Source: Rhodospirillales bacterium
Lineage (GTDB): Bacteria; Pseudomonadota; Alphaproteobacteria; Micavibrionales; UBA2020
Assembly (NCBI GenBank): GCA_023266795.1
Contig: JAHFPI010000058.1
Span: 1-10,456 of the forward strand
Length of the DNA stretch: 10,456 nt
Direction: 5' to 3'
Made by a program: the position numbers and the translations under genes. Positions 5,417 through 10,456 of this stretch are shown piece by piece (position 1 is the first letter of the stretch; every line of letters begins with the position of its first letter). Below the pieces are notes generated by a model, which was given only the letters and a program-made list of their open reading frames with translations, was not told where the DNA came from and searched no databases.

Positions 5417-7039
5417 CTATTGCTCCTCTATCCGCTGGACTGTCTCGATTGTGTCCTGTTTTTTCCGTTTTGGGAATAGGGCTTTTAGCGTCTGGCGGTT
5501 AAAAATGCCCGCGACATAAAGGCAGGTGAAATAGCTCGCCCCGCCCGCCGCGACCAAAGCCGCCAGTTCCAGTGCTTTATGCAGGGTGCTGCCCGTTCCG
5601 ATGCCCTGCACCACATAGTTTTCCATCCCCCACAGCACCGCCGCCATAATCAGGCCGCAGGCCAGAATTTTTCCCGCCCTTTTAACAGAATGAGCCGGCA
5701 GGTCGAGGTGCTTCTTCCTGTGCAGCCCGCGCATCAGCAGGAACAGGTTGACCCAGGCGGTGATTCCCGTCGCCAGCGCGATACCGACATGTTGCAGCGG
5801 GCTGATCAGCGCCAGCGCCAGCAGCGTGTTGATGATGGCGCAGGTAATGGCGAATTTCACCGGCGTGCGGGTATCCTCGCGGGCGAAATAGGCGGTGCTG
5901 AAAACCCGCGCCAGCACATAGGCGGGCAGGCCAACCGCATAGGCGATCAGGGCGTGGGAGGACTGGATACTGTCCGTATGGCTGAACTCTCCGCGCTCGA
6001 ACAGGACGGACATGATCGGTCCGGCAATGACGATCAGCCCGATGGCCGCCGGCAGCGACAGCACAAGGCCGGTCTCGAAACCCAATCCCAGCAGCTTCAC
6101 GGGGTCTCCGTCCGCCCCGCCGCCTTTTTTGACCGCCTGCGACAGCATCGGCAGCAGGGCCGTGCCGATGGCCACGCCGATCACGCCCAGCGGCAGCTGG
6201 TACAAACGGTCGGCGTAATAGAGGAAGGAGATCGAGCCCACCGGCAGCAGCGAGGCCAGAATCATGTCGATAAACAGGTTGATCTGCGCCGCCCCCGCGC
6301 CGAGCGCGCCCGGTATCATCAGGTTGAACAGCTTGCGGATGCGCGGCGTCAGGACGGGACGGCGCAGCCGCAGCACATAGCCGATCATCCTGTAGTTCAC
6401 CATCATCCACAGGAACTGCGCCACGCCCGCCGCCGCCAGCCCCCACGCCAGCGCATGGCCGCTGGTTTTAAAGATCGTGCCGCCGAACAGCAGCGCGATA
6501 ATCAGGATGCCGTTGAAGAACATCGGCGCGGCGGCGAAGGCGGCGAACTTGCCAAAGGAATTCAGCACGCCGCCAAGCAGCGCCGTCAGCGACATCATCA
6601 GGATGTAGGGAAAGGTGATGCGCGAGAACGAGACGGCGAGGTCAAAACGGAGCGGATCGCACACCGCCCCCGGCGCAACGGCGCAATGCACCCCCGGCGC
6701 GATCACATACAGCACCCACGGCATCGCAATCATGCAGACGATGGTGAACGGCAGCAGCACCGCCACCATCATGGCCTGCGCTTCCTCGGCGAATTTTTTG
6801 GCCTCGTCCGGCCCCTCGTCGACAAGAATCTTTGAAAACATCGGCACGAAGGAGACGCTGAACGCGCCCTCCGCCGTGATGCGCCGGAAAAAATTGGGCA
6901 GCTTCAGCGCGATAAAGAACGCATCCGCCACCGGCCCCGCCCCCAGAAAACCGGCGGTCAGCACATCGCGGGCAAAGCCCATCAGGCGGCTGGCCAGCGT
7001 AAATCCCCCGACGGTCGCGATTGCCTTGAAAAATGCCAT
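5417..7039 (-). CDS. murJ: MurJ lipid II flippase (MviN/MOP superfamily)
   Basis: 540 residues, a polytopic inner-membrane protein with the usual 14 helices of the family. MurJ moves lipid II, the peptidoglycan precursor, from the cytoplasmic to the periplasmic face. The N-terminal signature is unmistakable: SRLMGFARD (17-25), ADAFFIALKLPN (38-49), RR (52-53) and AEGAFSVSFVP (56-66). Arg18, Arg24, Asp39 and Arg52, which matter for function in E. coli MurJ, sit at the same numbers here, and the YADR motif of helix 8 has Asp277-Arg278. Full length, with a basic C-terminal tail. An odd point is a Cys pair (Cys119, Cys127) in a short insertion in the loop after helix 3 (about 115-130), perhaps a periplasmic disulfide. 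The start ATG has only a weak GAGC-type ribosome binding site. It is the first gene of a two-gene unit and is divergent from ubiE across the inverted-repeat element. Confidence 0.97.
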   Translation of the reverse strand: MAFFKAIATVGGFTLASRLMGFARDVLTAGFLGAGPVADAFFIALKLPNFFRRITAEGAFSVSFVPMFSKILVDEGPDEAKKFAEEAQAMMVAVLLPFTIVCMIAMPWVLYVIAPGVHCAVAPGAVCDPLRFDLAVSFSRITFPYILMMSLTALLGGVLNSFGKFAAFAAAPMFFNGILIIALLFGGTIFKTSGHALAWGLAAAGVAQFLWMMVNYRMIGYVLRLRRPVLTPRIRKLFNLMIPGALGAGAAQINLFIDMILASLLPVGSISFLYYADRLYQLPLGVIGVAIGTALLPMLSQAVKKGGGADGDPVKLLGLGFETGLVLSLPAAIGLIVIAGPIMSVLFERGEFSHTDSIQSSHALIAYAVGLPAYVLARVFSTAYFAREDTRTPVKFAITCAIINTLLALALISPLQHVGIALATGITAWVNLFLLMRGLHRKKHLDLPAHSVKRAGKILACGLIMAAVLWGMENYVVQGIGTGSTLHKALELAALVAAGGASYFTCLYVAGIFNRQTLKALFPKRKKQDTIETVQRIEEQ

Positions 7040-7075
7040 TTCGCTTGCTCTTTTTTCCGCTCTAGCTTACATCTT

Positions 7076-7180
7076 ACGCCATGCCCGCGAAGGCGGGCAT
7101 CCGGTAGCGTGTCCACGCGTCTTGTCGACTCACAAGACGGCCGACGGCCTACCAGACCCCCGCCTTCGCGGGGGTGGCGT
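7076..7180. repeat. ~105-bp inverted-repeat intergenic element (MITE/REP-like)
   Basis: Two 31-base arms, 7077-7107 and 7149-7179, are inverted copies of each other with 26 of 31 positions identical, and one more A-T pair (7076, 7180) extends them. Each arm is itself a tetraloop hairpin: ATGCCCGC-GAAG-GCGGGCAT on the left, ACCCCCGC-CTTC-GCGGGGGT on the right. In the centre, CGTCTTGT (7118-7125) and ACAAGACG (7132-7139) form a third perfect 8-bp stem around a six-base loop. The whole unit can therefore fold as one long hairpin or as a set of cloverleaf-like stems. Such CCCGCGAAGGCGGG units are a known class of dispersed intergenic repeat in alphaproteobacteria. It fills nearly all of the gap between divergent murJ and ubiE and ends 23 bases before the ubiE start. 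No transposase is nearby, so movement would have to be in trans. Confidence 0.85.
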
Positions 7181-7203
7181 TGATAGGGAATGATAGCAGC
7201 ACC

Positions 7204-7968
7204 ATGACTCCTTTGAAAAACAAAAATAAAGAATCCCAATGGTTTGGCTATAAACAGGTCAATCCCGGCGAGAAAGCGCGGCTGGTGGAGAGCGTCTTTG
7301 ACTCCGTCGCCAGCCGTTATGACCTGATGAACGACCTGATGTCTGGCGGGATTCACCGGCTATGGAAAAATAAATTCGTCGCCATGCTGCACCCCTCCGC
7401 CAATAAAACGCTGCTCGACGTCGCGGGCGGCACGGGGGACATCGCCTTCCGCTACCGCCAGAAGGCCGGCGACAAGGCGCACATCACCGTCTGCGACATC
7501 AACAGGGAAATGCTCAACGTCGGGCAGGACCGCGCCATCAATCGCGGCTACCTCAGGGGCTTTGACTGGGTCGTCGGCAACGCGGAGTCCCTGCCCTTCC
7601 CCGACAACAGCTATCACCTCTACACAATTTCCTTCGGCCTGCGCAACGTGCCGAAAATCGACGACGCGCTGGAGGAAGCCTTCCGCGTGCTGAAACCCGG
7701 CGGACAATTCTTCTGCCTCGAATTCAGTCAGGTGAACAATCCGTCCTTGCGCAAAATCTACGACGAATATTCCTTCCGCCTGATCCCCAAAATCGGCGAG
7801 ATGGTCGCCAAAGACCGCGCCAGCTACCAATACCTCGTCGAAAGCATCCGCCAGTTCCCGAAGCAAGCCGAGCTCGCCGCGCGGATGAAAAAGGCCGGGT
7901 TCGAGCAGGTCAGGTTTGTGAACCTGTCAGGCGGGATCGCGGCGATTCATACTGGGGTGAAGTTGTAG
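7204..7968 (+). CDS. ubiE: UbiE C-methyltransferase of ubiquinone/menaquinone synthesis
   Basis: 254 residues. UbiE uses S-adenosylmethionine to methylate the ring of the quinone head group (2-polyprenyl-6-methoxy-1,4-benzoquinol or demethylmenaquinol). Family marks: VFDSVASRYDLMNDLMSGGIHRLWK (starting at residue 31), the SAM-binding motif I LLDVAGGTGDIA (70-81), the acidic end of the next strand in VCDIN (96-100), GNAESLPFP (125-133), SFGLRNVP (143-150), VLKPGG (162-167) and the C-terminal GGIAAIHTGVKL. Length is normal for the family. I prefer the ATG at 7204; an in-frame GTG at 7174 would add ten residues coded by the repeat arm, with no family support. The ribosome binding site is poor (AGGGA at 7185-7189, spacing about 14). 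Unlike many alphaproteobacteria, ubiB does not follow; the next gene is convergent, with only 9 bases between the stop codons. Confidence 0.96.
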   Translation: MTPLKNKNKESQWFGYKQVNPGEKARLVESVFDSVASRYDLMNDLMSGGIHRLWKNKFVAMLHPSANKTLLDVAGGTGDIAFRYRQKAGDKAHITVCDINREMLNVGQDRAINRGYLRGFDWVVGNAESLPFPDNSYHLYTISFGLRNVPKIDDALEEAFRVLKPGGQFFCLEFSQVNNPSLRKIYDEYSFRLIPKIGEMVAKDRASYQYLVESIRQFPKQAELAARMKKAGFEQVRFVNLSGGIAAIHTGVKL

Positions 7969-7977
7969 AGATGTTTA

Positions 7978-8313
7978 TTAGTTTGAACAACAGTATGATG
8001 GAAGAGCGGTTATCCAGCGGTCAAACGACTGATTGAATTCTGCATCACCAGACCCGAATGTGCCAGTTGAAACATCCTCTTTGAAATTATCAAACCAATA
8101 AGTTCTCGCTGATTTACCCTTATCCAGATAACTCCACACGCACCGCGTTTCAGTATTTTGGATGGTGATTAGCCTCCAACCCAACGAAAGGGGTTTCTTA
8201 CTGTAAATGCTATATCCATCTGGCAGACGTCTAAAATCGGTCTGTTCCTGATTAGTTTCGCATATGGTTCTACGGATATGGTATGACGGGGATAAGGCGT
8301 TGGCATCACTCAT
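7978..8313 (-). CDS. Hypothetical protein, AT-rich
   Basis: 111 residues; I do not recognise a family. The start is well supported: ATG at 8313 with AAAGGAGA seven bases upstream, the strongest ribosome binding site in the window, so this is very likely a real gene. There is no signal peptide or membrane segment. The protein is rich in aromatic residues and Ser/Thr, with several Trp, and looks like a small mostly beta domain (for example LGWRLITIQNTETRCVWSYL, 43-62). It ends in SYCCSN, giving an adjacent Cys pair near the C-terminus. Base composition is clearly lower in GC than ubiE or prfB and resembles the next gene upstream, with which it may form a unit (107-base gap). It converges on ubiE. 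Acquisition by transfer is inferred from composition and position. Confidence 0.72.
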   Translation of the reverse strand: MSDANALSPSYHIRRTICETNQEQTDFRRLPDGYSIYSKKPLSLGWRLITIQNTETRCVWSYLDKGKSARTYWFDNFKEDVSTGTFGSGDAEFNQSFDRWITALPSYCCSN

Positions 8314-8420
8314 TTTTAGTCTCCTTTAGTTAGAGCTTCTTTGAGGAGTCTTTAAAAATGCTCCTTTGTACAAAAGTACCATATCACCGACGATTGCACT
8401 ATTAAAAAGTTGATATTTCT

Positions 8421-9044
8421 CTAGAAACAATCTTTCCATCGAATAGCAGTTATAGCGCCATTACGTTTGCAATAATCTGCATAGTCATCTTCAGCGCACA
8501 TAATAGCCTCTGTCACAACTGCGTCGCGGTATATTGTTTCGCCCAGAACTTTACAATACTTTGTCGATTTATTCGGTGCAAAAAATTCGATTATACCTAG
8601 CAGCGCCCGCCAACCGTCAGTGGATTTTATATCCAACCCTGCAATGGTGAAAGCCCGCGCTGTAAAACCGTAAAGGTATCCTAGAGCTCTGCGATTTATT
8701 GCGCCTTGTGCATCTTCAAATACAAAGTTTGAAATAAAGCTAGCAGGCAGAGTTAATATGCTGCAAATCGTCGTCGCCACTTGTACATATTTATCTTCTG
8801 TTGCGAGGCTAGAATTCTGCTTCTGTTCTTCTTTCAAATTTCCGCTTTTGTTAGCTACTGAAAGTAGTTTTATTTCTTTTGGTCTAGCTGCAACATTCAC
8901 ATCGCCAGAAAATGTGCAGAGGTACATAAACCTAGACCAGAAAAAAAATGGAATTTCAGTTGTACCAGTAATAATGCCTGTCGTCCCCTCCCGTACTGGG
9001 CCGAAACTTTGAATAGCTATAATCTTTGTTCCGATTGGAAACAC
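8421..9044 (-). CDS. Hypothetical protein with an SH3-like N-terminal domain, AT-rich
   Basis: 207 residues from a GTG at 9044. I do not recognise a full-length family. Residues 1-62 look like a small SH3/KOW-type beta barrel: IGTKIIAIQSFGPVREGTTGIITG has the basic-hydrophobic strand, turn and Gly-Thr-x-Gly-x-Ile-x-Gly hairpin of such folds, and RPKEIKLL closes it. A polar linker (about 65-82) leads to a mostly helical C-terminal domain (83-207) with a hydrophobic run at about 90-108 and three Cys in the last 35 residues (187-206 region). The start is uncertain: the site upstream is weak (CAGG) and the frame stays open upstream into the 3' end of prfB. It begins 26 bases after the prfB stop on the same strand, so it may be read through from prfB. 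Its low GC contrasts sharply with prfB. A cargo or defence-like gene is possible, but nothing in the sequence proves it. Confidence 0.65.
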   Translation of the reverse strand: MFPIGTKIIAIQSFGPVREGTTGIITGTTEIPFFFWSRFMYLCTFSGDVNVAARPKEIKLLSVANKSGNLKEEQKQNSSLATEDKYVQVATTICSILTLPASFISNFVFEDAQGAINRRALGYLYGFTARAFTIAGLDIKSTDGWRALLGIIEFFAPNKSTKYCKVLGETIYRDAVVTEAIMCAEDDYADYCKRNGAITAIRWKDCF

Positions 9045-9070
9045 TGTGCCTGTATGTTTCTTAGCCGTTT

Positions 9071-10211
9071 TTACTCCACATCCTCATAAACCACTTTCTT
9101 CCCATCCCCCTTGTCGGTGAGCTTCTGCGCCAATGATGCTTCGAGGAAGGGGTCGAGGTCGCCGTCGAGGACGCCCTGGGTGTCGGAGGTTTCCGTGCCG
9201 GTGCGGAGGTCTTTCACCATCTGGTAGGGCTGCAAAACATATGAGCGGATCTGGTGGCCCCAGGCGATGTCGGTTTTTGAAGCTTCGTGCGCGTCCTTCT
9301 CCGCCTGCTTCGCCTGCATTTCGCGGTCATAGAGTTTTGCTTTCAGCATTTTCATGGCGAAGGCGCGGTTCTGGTGCTGCGAGCGCTGGTTCTGGCAGGC
9401 GACGACGATGCCTGTCGGCAGGTGGGTGAGCCGCACCGCGCTGTCGGTTTTGTTGACGTGCTGGCCGCCCGCGCCCTGCGAGCGGTAGGTGTCCACGCGC
9501 AGGTCCTTATCCTCGATCTTGATGTCGATATTCTCGTCCACCACCGGCGTCACGGAGATGGAACAAAAACTTGTATGCCGCCGCGCATTCGAGTCAAACG
9601 GCGAAATGCGCACGAGGCGGTGCACGCCGGATTCCGACTTCAGCCAGCCATAGGCGTTTTCCCCGCTGACTTCAAGAATGGCGCTCTTGAGCCCCGCGAC
9701 GTCGCCGTCCTGCTTGTCCATCAGGGATATTTTGTAGCCCTTTTTCTCCGCCCAGCGCATATACATGCGGAACAGCATGCTCGCCCAGTCGCAGGACTCC
9801 GTCCCGCCTGCGCCGGCGTTGACCTGCAGGTAGGCGTCGTTCGCGTCCAGCTCGCCGGACAGCAGGCTGGCAAGGCCGCGCTTGACCACCTCGGACTTCA
9901 GGGTGAGAATATTTTTTTCCGCATCGGCGACAATCGCGGCGTCGCCCTCCATCTCGCCCATCTCGATCAGCTCGATGCTGTCGTCCATCGCCGTCTGCAG
10001 CGACCTCACGGCGGAAATCTGGCTTTCGAGGCGGGTGCGTTCCTTGAGGATTTTCTGCGCGCGCTCCTGATTTCCCCAGAGCGCGGGGTCTTCGGCGAGG
10101 GCGTTCAGCTCCGCCAGACGGTGGACGGCACGATCCCAGTCAAAGATGCCTCCTCAGCAGTTCCAGGGAGGATTTAATATCGCTCACCGCTGCCTGAATT
10201 TCATTTTTCAT
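9071..10211 (-). CDS. prfB: Peptide chain release factor 2 (RF2), expressed by programmed +1 frameshift
   Basis: RF2 ends translation at UGA and UAA. The gene starts at the ATG at 10211 (GGAG about 8 bases upstream), runs 23 codons in one frame to an in-frame TGA (10142-10140), and continues in the +1 frame from GAC at 10141-10139 to the TAA at 9071. The joined product is 379 residues (E. coli RF2 is 365). Motifs sit almost exactly where they do in E. coli: the SPF stop-codon-reading tripeptide at 203-205 within RISPFDSNARRHTSF, and the GGQ peptidyl-hydrolysis motif at 248-250 within QGAGGQHVNK. SPF rather than PxT identifies RF2 and excludes RF1. Annotating only the downstream open frame would lose the first 67 residues or place the start wrongly at an internal GTG (10009). 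A kinase gene lies upstream on the same strand and an AT-rich hypothetical gene follows. Confidence 0.97.
10139..10154 (-). promoter_or_regulatory. prfB: Programmed +1 ribosomal frameshift site of prfB
   Basis: Read on the minus strand, the site is AGGAGG-CAT-CTT-TGA-C. It has an internal Shine-Dalgarno sequence (10154-10149) three bases before the slippery CTT (10145-10143), then the UGA stop and a C. This is the same arrangement and spacing as the E. coli site (AGGGGG-TAT-CTT-TGA-C), with an even better Shine-Dalgarno core. When RF2 is scarce, the ribosome pauses at UGA and tRNA-Leu slips forward to UUU, making full-length RF2. When RF2 is plentiful, the 23-residue peptide is released. The frame change is proved by the good RF2 sequence on both sides of the stop. 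Confidence 0.95.
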
Positions 10212-10284
10212 CGCAAGCTCTCCTGCCGTAGTCCGGTTCAAGTTAACCAATTATACGGGGAAAAGCAAATGGATATATTTCCAT

Positions 10285-10456
10285 CTAGCCGAGGGAGAGA
10301 GCAACCTTGGGAAACTGCAATGTGAATATCGCGCCGCCATCGGCGGCGTTTTCAACAACAACAGCCCCGCCATGCAGCTCCATCGTTCTCTTCACAATGG
10401 CCAGCCCGAGACCGGAGCTATGCGGCTTTGAGGCATCCTGACGCCAGAAGCTCTGA
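10285..10456 (-). CDS. Histidine kinase, C-terminal end only (cut by window edge)
   Basis: The last 56 codons of a gene that enters from beyond the right edge, ending at TAG (10287-10285). The fragment carries the end of a HATPase_c domain: SFWRQDAS is the usual F-x-R segment before the G2 box, SSGLGLAIVKRTMELHGG is the G2 box and following helix, and AVVVENAADGGAIFTLQFP gives the last two strands of the ATP-binding domain. The G2 motif is intact, so the kinase is probably active. The sensor, HisKA and N/G1 boxes lie outside the window. It is followed after 73 bases by prfB on the same strand, without a convincing terminator between them, so some read-through is possible. No partner regulator is visible here. 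Confidence 0.9.
   Translation of the reverse strand, partial: QSFWRQDASKPHSSGLGLAIVKRTMELHGGAVVVENAADGGAIFTLQFPKVALSLG

Noticed and set aside
5579..6835. 418-codon open frame on the + strand
   Set aside because: It lies wholly antisense to murJ, its product is low-complexity (Arg, Gln, His-rich) as expected for a GC-rich shadow frame, and murJ is certain.
7076..7180. CRISPR array or tRNA gene at the palindromic stretch
   Set aside because: There are two inverted arms, not regularly spaced direct repeats, and no acceptor, anticodon or T-arm consensus.
7174..7203. GTG at 7174 as the ubiE start
   Set aside because: The ten added residues come from the inverted-repeat element and do not belong to the UbiE family; the ATG at 7204 gives the normal length.
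10140..10142. prfB as a broken gene because of an early in-frame TGA
   Set aside because: The stop sits in the exact programmed frameshift context known for RF2 genes, so it is regulatory and not a lesion.
9287..10177. 296-codon open frame on the + strand
   Set aside because: Antisense to prfB; the prfB frame has the SPF and GGQ motifs at the expected positions, and the + strand product has no recognisable motif.

Overview
This window reads as a stretch of chromosome from an alphaproteobacterium, possibly of a Micavibrio- or Rhodospirillales-like group. The reasons are the GC-rich housekeeping genes (murJ, ubiE, prfB), a FixL-type PAS domain, a small acidic protein of a type common in alphaproteobacteria, and a palindromic CCCGC-GAAG-GCGGG intergenic repeat typical of these genomes. 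The assignment to a group is inference from gene content. No tRNA, rRNA, CRISPR array, transposase or integrase was seen.

Layout. 1-1224 (+) is the 3' part of a gene whose product resembles a catalytically dead EAL domain. 4549-1269 (-) is a compact four-gene signalling operon: a hybrid-sensor histidine kinase, two receiver-only response regulators and a small protein. 7039-4747 (-) holds murJ (lipid II flippase) and a coupled gene for a secreted protein. A ~105-bp inverted-repeat element (7076-7180) sits between murJ and the divergent ubiE (7204-7968, +). Two AT-rich genes of unknown function (8313-7978 and 9044-8421, -) lie between ubiE and prfB. prfB (10211-9071, -) encodes release factor 2 and carries the classic programmed +1 frameshift, so its first 23 codons are in another frame. 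At the right edge is the C-terminal end of another histidine kinase (10456-10285, -).

The most interesting part is the signalling operon. Its kinase has an N-terminal three-helix membrane domain that matches the plant/cyanobacterial ethylene-receptor domain residue for residue at the copper site (Asp35, Tyr42, Cys75, His79, a constant +10 offset from ETR1). This is followed by a PAS domain that keeps the haem-ligand His and the Arg of FixL (His199, Arg219), then a second PAS domain and a complete kinase core. One protein may therefore read ethylene (or another copper ligand) and oxygen. It signals to receivers that have no DNA-binding domain, so the output must be by protein contact or phosphorelay.

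The kinase operon and the two-gene block 7978-9044 are visibly AT-richer than the murJ, ubiE and prfB segments, which suggests a separate origin for at least the latter block. No stretch longer than 300 bases lacks a gene; the longest gap is about 197 bases, upstream of the kinase.
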